DNA of 64,000 bases, taken from NCBI RefSeq assembly GCF_011075055.1, contig NC_058147.1, positions 5,704,001 through 5,768,000 on the forward strand, written 5' to 3'. Below are positions 52,317-63,710 of the stretch, piece by piece. A program made the position numbers and the translations under genes. The notes under the pieces were generated by a model. It was not told the DNA's origin. It did not search any database and saw only the letters and a program-made list of their open reading frames with translations. Position 1 is the first letter of the stretch. Each line of letters begins with the position of its first letter. The stretch comes from Mangifera indica. Its lineage: Eukaryota > Streptophyta > Magnoliopsida > Sapindales > Anacardiaceae.

Positions 52317-54717
52317 ATGGGAAATGAAAGGGCGAGCAGTAAGATATCTAAATGCTTGCAGGAGATCAAGAAAGTGAAAGCCTATTTGTTGGAAGTGTCC
52401 ATTCAGTGTGGCTATGCTGGCATGTTTGTGATCACCATGGTTTCTTTGAACCATGGAATGAGTCATTATGTGCTCGCAGTCTATCGCCATGTAGTTGCCA
52501 CGCTTGTTATTGCACCCTTCGCTCTTCTCCTCGAAAGGTCTATATATTCACCATCTTTTTCTCTTCCTGCTTTAACATCCTTCTTTTGCAGCACAAATTT
52601 AATGATAAAAATGGCTCTTTATGCAGGGGAAGAAGGCCAAAGATGACACTCCCCATCTTCCTTCAAATAATGCTGCTTGGCTTCCTGGAGTAATGCTCTC
52701 ATCAACAACTTGTTTATAATTTTAGAACATTTAATTACATGTTCAGCTTATTGATTAATGCTTACATGGGTATGATGAGCTGCAGGCCAGTGCTTGACCA
52801 GAATTTATACTATCTGGGAATGAAGTATACCACTGCAACATTTGCATCTGCAACTGTCAATCTTGCTCCTGCTTTCACCTTTATCATGGCAATTCTTCTC
52901 AGGTTTATAACAAAATCCAAGCTTTAATTTAACCCATTATTTCTCAGATCTTTCAGCAACAATGCTGATGCATAAGAGCCCAGCAAGAGCAACTTTTCCG
53001 AAAGGCTTATTATTTTATATATATTAATGTTTTTTTATTTAATCTCTCTCTCTATATATAAAAGATATATCTCACTTTTGCTTCTGCTAGTATTATAATA
53101 AAAGTGGGAGACAGATGCATGTTACCACTTAGAAAAAAGAACAGCTTTGAAGAACTTACTGCATAACAAAGATCCCTCAAAATAAATAAATATTGATCAA
53201 CATGCATGCAAGAGTAAGTCAAATGATCTTATTCCTCATAAATAAAACTTTTTGGCACTGTTCCACTGTTGATTATGCCAGTATCAGGTGATAAATATTC
53301 GAGAAAATCTGAGAGAAATAGTAAATGAACAAAAGCAAAACGCTATTATGAGAACCATGAACTATATGCATTGATTTATCAATGGATTTTACAGCATAAT
53401 GCGTCGCTGATGACCAGGTTGGAACGGGTTAACATGAAGAAAATACAAAGTCTAGCCAAGGTGATTGGAACTGCAATAACGATTATAGGAGCCATGGTGA
53501 TGACATTATACAAAGGTCCCATCATTGATTTTATAAAAGCGGGAGGAGGGAGTCACCACAAAGACAACAACGAATCGGCTACAGGCAAACATTGGATCAC
53601 CGGAACCATAATGCTCCTGATCGGCTGCTGCGGCTATTCAGGCTTCTTCATTCTGCAAGTAAGTTGACAGCAGACTCTCTCTCAACTTATGAACATCAAG
53701 TGTTTATTTATTTATTAATGAGTTTAATTTCTCCTCAGTCAATCACGATAAGGAAGTATCCGGCAGAGCTGACTCTTACAACTTTGGTGTGCTTAATGGG
53801 AGCGGTGGAAGGCACGGCTTTGACACTCGCGATGGAACGGGACATGAATGTGTGGAAAATAGGCTGGGACTCCAGGTTGCTCGCCGTCACTTACTCGGTC
53901 TGTAGTGTTAAACTTAATTCCGATCAACCTCAATTATGTATAGTATATAAAATACTGAATTATAGGTTTAATTTAAAAACATAATCAAATTAGGGAGGTA
54001 GAAAAACATGTTTGAATTATGCTTCCGAATTTGAAGAACTAAATCACTAAAAATTATATTATAACTGATCTTTCGATCCAGAATTCTCCCTTATAATAGT
54101 TTTCAATGGAAAAAGCTGTAATGCTATAAAAATATGGTTTTGGAGAAAGAGATCTAGCGTATTTATAAGAGAGATTGTTTTATTAAACTGAAGTTATAAT
54201 TAATATTAACATACACAAGGAAATTTTCTAACCGGTAACAAATGTATATAGTAGACAATTGTGTGATAATGTTGATGAATTTTTACGTGAGATTAATAAA
54301 TCATCAGGGGCTGGTGTGCTCTGGAATTGGATATTATGTACAAGGAGTAGTGAACAAAGAACAAGGGCCAGTGTTTATAGCGGCTTTCAGCCCTTTGGCC
54401 ATGGTGGTCACTGCAGCTTTAGGGGCCATATTTTTAGCCGAGCAACTCTATCTGGGAAGGTAACAATATATTTTCATTGAAACGTTTCGATTCTCATTAC
54501 TATTTCTTACAACTTTTTCATGTATTTCAGCATAATTGGAGCCATTATCATAACAATGGGACTTTACACTTACGTGTGGGGCAAAAGTAAGGATCTTCCA
54601 AGCTCATCAGCGCCATCAGTCACAGTTGAGAAAGGTGATCATCAACAATATGAACTTCCTGTTACAAATAAAGTTGACCATGCAGTCGATGGGGCCTGTC
54701 AAAATTCATCCAAATAG
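52317..54717 (+). CDS. UMAMIT18: UMAMIT amino-acid transporter B (nodulin MtN21/EamA), tandem duplicate
   Basis: Seven exons (52317-52537, 52627-52689, 52786-52902, 53418-53658, 53739-53897, 54308-54459, 54531-54717) give 379 residues. Exons 2, 3, 5 and 6 match copy A in length (63, 117, 159, 152) and all phases agree, so the two genes arose by tandem duplication. Both EamA modules are complete: 'GYAGMFVITMVSLNHGMSHY', 'DQNLYYLGMKYTTATF', 'MVMTLYKGP', 'GYYVQGVVNKEQGPVF' and 'YVWGKSKD'. Ten membrane helices are expected, with a short hydrophilic C-tail that differs most from copy A. The expected role is amino-acid export across the plasma membrane, with substrates unknown. No stop or frameshift is present. 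Differences lie mainly at the N-terminus, the hydrophilic loop in exon 4 and the tail. Confidence 0.92.
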
Positions 54718-55263
54718 CACTTCACTTTAGAAAATTTTTTCAAAAAAAAGTAATGAAAATGTTCTCTACAGAAACTGATTTTTACCTACTTTATCCTAAG
54801 ACCATCAGTTGAAAAAAATTTCTGTGCAAGTTTGATGTGTAATCAGTAAGAAAATAGTTGAACAATTACCCTTTTCCATGATCGCAAGGGTTAGCAAAAC
54901 TTAGGGGAGTATTAAAACTTCTAATATGGAGGTTTGGGTTCGAAACTCTGTCATCCCCAGTTACAAAAAAAAAAAGCCACCCTTTTCAATGGCTTGCTTT
55001 GGGCTACTTATAATATATTTGTGGAATTTGCATATTATGTTTCATCATCTACAATGATTCTTTGCCATTTCTGGATTATAAAATAGGCCTGGCTAGAAAA
55101 GAATCGAATTCTTTTCCTTGTAAATCAACCTATCTGGCCATAAAGAAGAAAAAAAAAAACTACTTTAAGCTTAATAGTGAAGAATTTGAATCAAATTCTG
55201 TTATATGTTTATAGCATATTGAGAAGCAACTGGAAAATAATTTAGAGAATAAAAAATGTGGCA

Positions 55264-55266
<3 letters not shown>

Positions 55267-55324
<58 letters not shown>
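55267..55324. repeat. AT microsatellite (about 29 units)
   Basis: An uninterrupted AT tract of about 58 bases. Confidence 0.9.
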
Positions 55325-55327
<3 letters not shown>

Positions 55328-55770
55328 GAAAGAAACATTTTGTGAGTGATATTGATTATTCTCAGCTAAATAATTTTATTCTTTTTTTGAGTGAAGATAA
55401 AAATCAATAACAAAAGACCTCAAAGATTACTAAAACTAATGAAACATTAGAACTTTTAAAATAAAAGTTTAAGTTCGAGTTTTTGTCATATTTGTGAAAT
55501 TTTGACTCATCTGATATAGTTATTACAAGTCTGATAATTATGAACTGAATTTATCTATTTAACAAATACGAACAAAATCTCTAATTATAAAAAAATAATA
55601 ATAATAAATAACAGGAACGGGTGCCTTGAACCTTTTCTTCTATACAAAGATTAATATTATCCCTTTTAGCGGTTAAATATCACCACAATCAATCAATTTT
55701 TTTAAAAATTATTTCTAACAAAATAAATTTAAATTTAAATTTAAATTATTATCCTTTAATGTTATTTCTA

Positions 55771-56130
55771 GGTTGGATTTGATCTTAGTTATTTAACCTT
55801 GAATTATAGATTGGATCAAATGAATTAAATTCAAATTCACTCACTTTAGGCTTAGAGTCAAAGATTAGAGTCATTCTCATAAATTAATTAAATTCACGTC
55901 AATTTAAATATTTAAATTTAAATTTAATTTGAATTAAATTTAAAAATAAATTATTTTTGACTAATTGAGTTGGAGTCCCAAGTTGACAAATTGGGTCAAA
56001 TTTGAGCATCTATTTCACAAATTAAGCCAAGTTCAAGTCTTGATTTTAAAATCAAGCTAAATTTTAAGTCTTTATTTACTCAACTCATTGATTTTGAGCC
56101 AACCTTGAATTAAATCCAATCTTAGTTTTT
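55771..56130. repeat. Inverted-end dispersed repeat
   Basis: The left end has 'ggttggatttgatcttag'. The right end has 'ccaaccttgaattaaatcca', whose complement resembles it. The interior is A/T-rich with 'aaatttaaat' palindromes. It probably belongs to the second repeat family of the window. Confidence 0.45.
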
Positions 56131-56329
56131 AAAACAAACGAGGAAGCCCACTTCATAGTTTGCAAGAACAAGCCCATTCAAGTCCAACAAAACACAAGGA
56201 ACAGAAATGAACCTAGCCATGATTATTGAAAAAATGCAACCAGCGACCCTGATTGGCCTCTCTCTGTTTTGTCATCGTTGGTTTTTGTAAGCAAAACAAC
56301 AAACTTGATTTGATTGAGAAGACAAAAAT

Positions 56330-58969
56330 ATGGCGATGTGGGTATTTGGGTACGGGTCTCTGATATGGAAAGTTGGGTTTAACTATGATGATCGTGTTGT
56401 TGGTTTCATTAAAGGATATCGCCGTGTCTTCTACCAAGGTGCTTCATTTTTATTCCCTTCAATTTATCAGAACGTGAACGCTTAGTTTAACTCTTTATTA
56501 TGAATAGGCAGTACTGACCACAGAGGAACTCCTGAGAATCCTGGAAGAACGGTCACTTTGGAACCTGCTGACGGTGAAATCTGTGTACGTTTTCATTTTT
56601 ATTTTTTTAAACCCCATTTCTCCTTGTTAGTGTTGCTATTGTCTTAAGATAATCCAAATATCTTAGAAATGGGAAACAGCACTCCAATAATGCGGGACCT
56701 TTTATGTTGTTCAATCGTGCATAGTCTCCATGATGTATTGCTCAATTATGGGCCGGTTTTGATTCATTGGATTTATGGGTTATCGACTTATAGTGTGCTT
56801 GACTGCAATGATCATAAGTGTTGACTGATTTTAGTTGATGCATCAAAATGTTTCAGTTATGTTGTTTCTAAACAGAAATGATGGGCAACATCTAAGATAG
56901 GGGTGATTTGATTATGTGCAAATGCTTTGATGTATCAAATGAGACCAGTTTGTGATAGAGTTATTTGGTTTTGCGAGGTGATAGTGGGGAGCTGCATACA
57001 AGATCTCCAAGGAAGAGGACAAAGAAAATGCTATAAATGTATGGTTCATTACTTAAATTTCAGAATTTTTTTTGTTGCCTTAGGGATCTCTGATCATATG
57101 CCTGACAATGTTAAGAATGAAAGATGCCATTTGTCATACTCCATATAAGCCAATGTGATTGTTATCATACTCCATATAAACCAATATGATTGTTGTCACA
57201 TTCCATATAAACCAATGTCATTGTGCTCTACAGTTTATCGTAGAATTTCTATAATGATTTTTAAACTATCAATTTTGAGTGGCAAAACAGAGATTTTTTT
57301 TAGTCCATTGGGAAGTACATTCAGTAGAACTTGAGATTTATTTTACCATTATATTTCATATAAAAATAGACTCGAGTGTTTTTGCCTATATTTTCTGATT
57401 TGTTCCTTGCACATGGAAGAGCTTGTATTATTTTTGGCATTGACTCTCTAAGATATACATAATTGTTGCTTGTCTATTTATTCCAATTTCATAAATTTTT
57501 CTTGCCTATTATTAGTGCAACATTCAGTACTAATTTTCAAGATTTTACTGAACCCCAGACTAATTACATATTGCCACTTAGTACTATCAGTATGATGAAT
57601 GAAGCCAAATCTTGGTTGAGAGGCTGGAAAATTTATTTTTTTAGCTATTGCATCCACCATTTAAAGTTTGCATGGCATTTCATTCTCCCTAAATTCTCAA
57701 CTATGCCTGATATGTTGCAACCATACATGAATCAGTGTTTTATTTTAACTGAGTTGTAACTCTTTGTTGATGTAATAAATAATTTGTTCCTTTCTTTTTC
57801 TTTATGCCTCAGCATTTAGAAGTGCGGGAGAAACAGTATGACCAGAAAGCTTACGTTGATTTCTTCACAGTAAGTTCTAAATGTGAAACTCTATTAGCTT
57901 GAAATGCAAATATCGTTCCAAGTTAAAGCAGTCATATAATATCAAGTCAATTTGTTTTTTCAGGACCCTACAGCCACAACTCCTGCAGTCTCTGGAGTAA
58001 TGCTGTAAGTGGAAGAAACATCATTAAAGTACTTGACCTATGCATGTTAGATTTCCAAAATTAACCAAATTAATTTACACCATCATTCTGTAGATACATT
58101 GCATCTGCAGACAAGAATACTAACCAAAACTATTTGGGGCCTGCATCTATTGAAGATATTGCTAAGTATGTCTCTTTTGCCTCTCTTTCGCTTAACTTTA
58201 TGCAGTTACATGCATATTCAATTCATCAAGAAACTTTTGAACCTCATGAATGGATGCCAAGTGCATCTTGTTTTTACCTGTGACCTATGGAGCAGAAACA
58301 GACACTACATGTTGTTCGGTTAATCCTTTTATGTGATAAGAATCCAAACATAACTTTTCATCAGATCATGATTATTAGTATTTTGGCACGAGCAATGCTA
58401 TATATACTTAGTTTTGAATATATTATTAAGTATCTAGATAGTATATCATCATGTAATTAGGTGTGATTTTATTTTTAGATCAAAATTACTTAATCACATG
58501 ATAACACATCATTTAAATACTCAGTTAGGCACTCAAAACTAGGTATACATAATTTTATTGTTTTGGCACAACAATGTTTTATTTGCTCCTCATGTGGCTG
58601 GCATTCTGCTAGATAACAGCTGCTGGATTATAGTGGTTGAGAACTCACATATTGGAGGCATTCTTGACGTTTTCTTTTTTTATTAAATTTTTGTTGTAGA
58701 CAAATTGTGCAAGCTGAAGGCCCATCAGGACCTAACAGAGACTACCTTTTCCAACTTGAAAAGGCTCTTCTTGAGTTTGGTAAGTATCTTCATGACCCTA
58801 TGAATTTGTACTGGAGCAGAATTAGCAACATTAAATGTGTTAATTTTCACTTGAAAATGCCCTTGTCGTATACACAGGATGCAAAGACGAGCACGTAATT
58901 AATATTGCAAATGAAGTCAGACGCATTGTTTCAGAGTTGGAGCAGCTTTCTACCCAATCTAAATCCTAA
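56330..58969 (+). CDS. GGCT2;3: ChaC-like gamma-glutamylcyclotransferase (GGCT2;3-like)
   Basis: Eight exons (56330-56438, 56508-56584, 56985-57038, 57813-57869, 57964-58004, 58094-58165, 58700-58779, 58878-58969) give 193 residues. The small third exon (18 codons, '[18 protein letters not shown]') is easily missed but keeps phase and restores the family's 'C-W-G-x-A-Y' strand. The protein opens '[14 protein letters not shown]', with the YGSL substrate-binding loop, followed by '[17 protein letters not shown]' and '[10 protein letters not shown]'-type text ('[10 protein letters not shown]'). The family cleaves glutathione to 5-oxoproline and Cys-Gly in the cytosol, recycling glutamate and aiding heavy-metal tolerance. 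The likely catalytic glutamate lies in the 'LEVRE' segment, by family knowledge. No signal peptide is seen. The name rests on gene order beside UMAMIT and HIRIP3-like genes. Confidence 0.92.
57136..57228. repeat. 31-bp minisatellite, three copies
   Basis: Three adjacent diverged units start at 57136, 57167 and 57198, each built on 'TCCATATAA' then 'CCAAT' and 'ATTGT'. They lie in intron 3 of the ChaC-like gene, about 100 bases after its micro-exon. Confidence 0.85.
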
Positions 58970-60532
58970 AGTCCATTTCCTGTTGAGTGATTTTTCAAGC
59001 CATGATCCTCAGGCTGACACATTTTTTTTTTTTCATTGATAAGGTCCAATCAATGCTGGGGCGACTCATAAACAGTTTCATTCATGTGTCTTATCTTTAC
59101 ATTTTAATCGTTCAAAGCACCTACCCACCGTATTTATCATCATTTGTTTCCTTTATATTGAATAATAAATCAGTCTCTTGGATCTAAGATGTATATTAGT
59201 TTTTGAGAATAGGACGTTTCAAATAAAATTGTTCAAAAAAAGAAATGGTCAGAAAAGAGATGCCATTGTTATTTATTAATTAATTAATTATAAATTAATC
59301 AGCACGAGTAGAGCTCATGTTTCCACATGCTATGCTGGTGCAATCCCACCCACCAAATAGATACAAGTATCATTATTAGTGATGGATCCAAACCAACCTT
59401 ACTCGGATTCAAAATATGAGTCAAAATATAATTCAGTTTAATTTTATTTCAATTTAAATTTATTTAGTTCTAATATAAATTAAATTTGAGTTAAAATAGT
59501 TAATTCAACCTATTTAAAAAGAATTCAATTCAATTTAACTCACAAATTAAATAGATGGATGATTCAATTTGAATTTTACTCATAACTCGATTCAAATTAT
59601 ATTAAATAATTGTTAAACAATATTGTTTTATAAATAAATCACAAATTTAAACTATGAATCTAGACCATATATTCAAGTCATGAATTTAAACCGTAAATTC
59701 GAATTAAACTCAAACAAAAATCAAATCGAACCATTTTCATTTGAATCACTCTTAATATTGACTTGACAAATTCAAATCAAATTTAAACCAATCTATTTTT
59801 CATTCGAACCAAGCTCAAACTAAAAAATATTCAAACTCGATTTGATTCAGTTTGATTCATATCCACCACTAATCCTTATATCCACAAACAATAAACACAA
59901 ATTTGTGTACCAAGGACATGGTTATATGCACATAAGTTTGTGTTTATTATCTGTACGTATAATATTATTGAACCATCAAAAGTAAAACATTCAAGAGTAC
60001 CTCCATACCTTTTTTACATTTATAATTAAATATAACTCATGATTAAAATGTTTTCATTACTACAGTCTAAACTTAAATCTATTCCGTGGAAGAGGATAGC
60101 CTTCAAAATTACTAAATTGGCTGTGGTCAAAAACTCCTAATAGGAATAGGTGCCAGTAGGTTCCCCATCAAAGGTCTCCTGTTGCCACATCCAGTACAAA
60201 TAATTAAAATTAACAACTAACAATTATTAATACATCTTACACTCGATAAAATATTAAAGCTCCTCTCATCAATCATCTACCAACTCTACCAATGCAGGAT
60301 TTAATCACTGTTCGAGGACGACTCTGCAAAAGTTGGGTAAAGATCATGTTAGGAAACAAAGTAGGTTTAACATATGTAAGCCAAACCTAAAAATTGAAAC
60401 TAGAAGCCCAAATCCTTAGCCATAGAAAACCAACAATCACAGGATCCGAGTCTTGTATCCATTTGAGCATAGTGATAACGAATTGCTCCTGATGTAACCA
60501 AAAACGGAAAAAAGGTGGGCAGAAACAGATCC
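58970..60532. other. Intergenic region between convergent ChaC-like and HIRIP3-like genes
   Basis: Contains the 3' UTRs of both neighbours and a hAT-like MITE at 59377-59871. No gene is supported. Confidence 0.6.
59377..59871. mobile_element. hAT-like MITE
   Basis: The left end TAGTGATGGATCCAAACCAA matches the reverse complement of the right end, TAGTGGTGGATATGAATCAA. Eight bases on each side match at seven positions (ATCATTAT at 59369-59376, ATCCTTAT at 59872-59879). An 8-bp duplication suggests hAT-type transposition. About 495 bases with no coding content. Confidence 0.6.
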
Positions 60533-63500
60533 TTAAGAAGATTTACCTTCGTTTGCTTCTTCACTCTGGCCATCATCATTGTTGTTTTCTTTATCATCAT
60601 CATCACTCTCGCCATCATCAGCATCATCGTCACCGCTGTCTTTATCACTACTATCGCTTACCTCAGGCATTTTGGGCTTTGGTGGAGGCAGAAAACTGGT
60701 CGTGGACCTTCTACGTGAACTAGTTACAATGTTACTCGTGTCAATGCCTTCAAGTTCTCTTGCTCTTTCCTTTCTCTTTTTAACTTCCTTTATTTCTAGA
60801 TATACATAGTTCAAGAAAACAATAACACAGCTAGTCAATCATCTTCCATTGCCCAAGACAGGGTGCATATCAAGCAATTAACAAGAAATAAGAAGATTCC
60901 ACCCAGCTCCAAACTCCATTGGGAGGGCAAAGAAAAATTGTTTCAGTTTGTAAGACAAAATCTGATCTCCTATTTCTTTATAAGAAAATTTGCTCACCCC
61001 AAGGAAAATGTGTTCCGGAATGCTATGTGAATAGAGTCTTTAGGCCCTCAACCAGCATCTATTAATTCAATCAACATAAATTTTCTAAAAGAATTTGGAA
61101 ACCATATGGCCATTTCAGCTTTACTCCCTATTCTCTTTTAAATAAAGCAATGATAAAACTGGAGTAATGTGGAATTACTTTTCTCGTTCAGGTGAGTTGT
61201 AGAGTTAGTTATCCATTATCAACCCTGGTATTCCTCCTCTCTATGAGATGTCACATGACCACTTTTTTACCATACAAGTTACCCTTTTAAAGAAATTTAA
61301 CCATTCAATGCTTTTTACAATCTTAGCTCTGTTTTTGGACATGTGAGAATAATTGTCACTAAACCTAAATCATACTTAGCTTGGTTAGCAAAGATTGAGG
61401 AAGTAAACAGTCATGCATCTGTCTTACTTTTTCCTTCTATTATTGCTTGAAACGAGTGACAAGAAAACAAACAACTTAACTATCATTATGAATGTCAGCC
61501 ATCAACAAATACTAAACCACAGACTAACAGGATGCATATCAAAGCTAGGGAATGCAATAAAAATGCCTACCTTTTTCAGAAGGATTTGAAGACAATCCTT
61601 CCCTAGAAAGTATACACTCCAGTTCCTTTATTAGTTGAGCTTCACGTTTGTTCTCAGGCAACTGCTTGACCTTTTTGTAAATCGAGGGAGGAACACTGGA
61701 AATGAAGTTAACAATGTGAATACATCATCTAGACAACAATGTATGCCCACAAATTATGAGTTAAAGTAGAACCTCATCCCACATGATTTGATAACTGTTT
61801 TTAGATGCTCTACGCCTTTTCCATATGCTGGGGTTGAAACTTCTTTTTTCTGCATTTAATTACAAGATGAAAATAGTGAGATGATGATGAGGATTTAGAT
61901 TTAGGGGAGATCTCAGAAAAATAAAAGGAAGACCTTCACAGGTTTCTCAGCAGATGATTGTGTTTGATCATCTTCAGAGACAATCCCACACTCTTCTGCA
62001 TCACTATTATCCTCTGACATTGTTTTTGTAGCCTTGATCTGCTTCTTGCCAGATACCTTGGTTTCCTTTTCTGGTCTTTTCCGTTTTTTAAGCCCTTCAG
62101 AATTCTGCAACTTTCTTTTTGAAACAATCTTCTTTCGGGGCTTTACATCATCTTCTTCCTCTCTGGTCCCACTTTCTGATGAATCAGAATTTTTTTGACC
62201 AGTGACCTTTTTTAATGCTTTGTTATGAGCATTGTTCTTGAGGTTTTTCTTATTTTCCACAGTTGAATGTTCCAAAACTTCATCAGATCTCAGTACCTGA
62301 TAAAAACCAGAGGTAAGTGCCAGAAAGGTGAATAACATAAAGTACCTCTAGTACAAAAATGATGCATCTTCAACAAAATACCTCATCAAATTTCTCACTA
62401 ATCAACTTCTTATATGGATCAAGAGAATACTTATCAAGTTTAAAATCTTCCTCCAACATGCGACGAAGTCCGGCCATTGTAATTGTCCTAAGAGAAGCAA
62501 GATACAGGTAAATGCTTCAGTCAATTGAACCAAGGAAAATTTTTAGCAAAGCAATGACACAACTGAAAACTTAACTATTTCATAAGATAGGGAAATGAAC
62601 ATAAATGCACATATGATAGAAGAGGCTATATACAAATCAAGTAATAGCAACACAATTAATGACATTTTGAATAATGAAGTAGCATACTCAGAATTAGCTT
62701 TGATGTAAGCAGCTCTTTTTCTGATGGCTTTTTTTATTGCGATCTCACTTGGAGGTTCTTTTTCATGGCTTTGAAATTTCTCAGCTTCAGATTTAGGTGT
62801 TTTATTTCCTGTCAGAAGGCCCAATACAGGAGAGTCTTCCATTTTCTCAGTATCTTCGGAGCAAGGCTCCTTCAGATCTTTTTTGACTGACAACTTTCAG
62901 GTGAATTTTCTCCTCCTCCTTTTGTTGTACAAACATTTGGTTTAGCAGTTTTCCCAGAAACATTTGAGGCATTGTTGTCATCGGCATCATCCATGCACTA
63001 CCATTAAGAATTTATCAAACACAAGCAAAATGAGATATAAATAATAATTAGAACACCTTCTATCAACAGTCTGAACTCAAGAACGAAAAATTAGTTAGCA
63101 TGTGAATTCTGGTATAATGATGATGATGAAATATTTGTGACAATAATAACAGGAATGGCAGATCAATACCAGCCATAACAACAAGATGGTGACAATAATA
63201 TAACCCACCCAAGATAGTTTCAAGACTAAAAGAACTATCTGCAAGCAACATTGAGTTGCACCAAATTCCAAAAAACTGACAAGAGTATGCACATCCTTTC
63301 CAAATCTCTAAGAATCAATGTTTAAGTACTGGAAGATCAAATTAAAAGAGATTTTAAGTTTCACTACTTGTATGTGTAAACAAGTAATTAACAATTTCCA
63401 ATAAACTGAAGACAAATAAAATTTATTTTGTATGATAAATGATAAGTAATAAACAGATCACTTCACCCAAAAACAAGCATAGAGAAATTTAAAGCACAAC

Positions 63501-63710
63501 TTGATGTGCAAGAAAAAAAAATCTGCATACATGCTTTCTAATATAACCTACTAACGTCGTAAATGGATGAAGACTGAATAAGTATCTGGACAAAGAAAGG
63601 GTACCTCTGCCAAACACTGTTTTATAAATTTCTTGTATTCATCCAGAGCAAATGTCTCCATCCCAAGGTCCTCCTCTAACAATCTCCGAACCCCCACAAA
63701 AGTCAAAGAA
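60533..63710 (-). CDS. HIRIP3/CHZ-type histone chaperone, partial at the right edge, with an apparent frameshift
   Basis: Visible exons in gene order are 63605-63710, 62688-62997, 62382-62487, 61934-62296, 61773-61849, 61571-61695 and 60533-60795. They give about 447 residues, with the N-terminus outside the window. The first and third are both 106-base exons encoding a DEK-C-like helical module ('[21 protein letters not shown]' without its last residue, and '[20 protein letters not shown]'). Basic, lysine-rich nuclear sequence follows. Next is the family's 'SCGMS' plus '[13 protein letters not shown]' segment, then a CHZ motif ('[13 protein letters not shown]') and an acidic tail of about 45 residues. 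CHZ motifs bind H2A-H2B or H2A.Z-H2B dimers, so it is probably a nuclear histone chaperone. Exon 62688-62997 keeps frame only if one base is added near its A6 run (plus strand T6, 62879-62884). The exon would then be 311 bases and phase-consistent. Confidence 0.8.

Larger units (their letters stand above)
54718..56329. other. Intergenic region before the ChaC-like gene
   Basis: No gene is supported. It holds the UMAMIT B 3' UTR, a long AT microsatellite (55267-55324) and an inverted-end repeat (about 55771-56130). Confidence 0.6.

Noticed and set aside
54900..54975. 'gggttcgaaactctg' resembling the T-arm of a tRNA gene
   Set aside because: No acceptor stem, D-arm or anticodon arm can be placed around it. 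Similar 'gttcgag' text recurs nearby as part of a repeat.
60400..60838. Several overlapping serine-, acid- or methionine-rich frames on both strands
   Set aside because: They are shadows of the acidic, GAT/GAA-repeat tail exon of the histone-chaperone gene.
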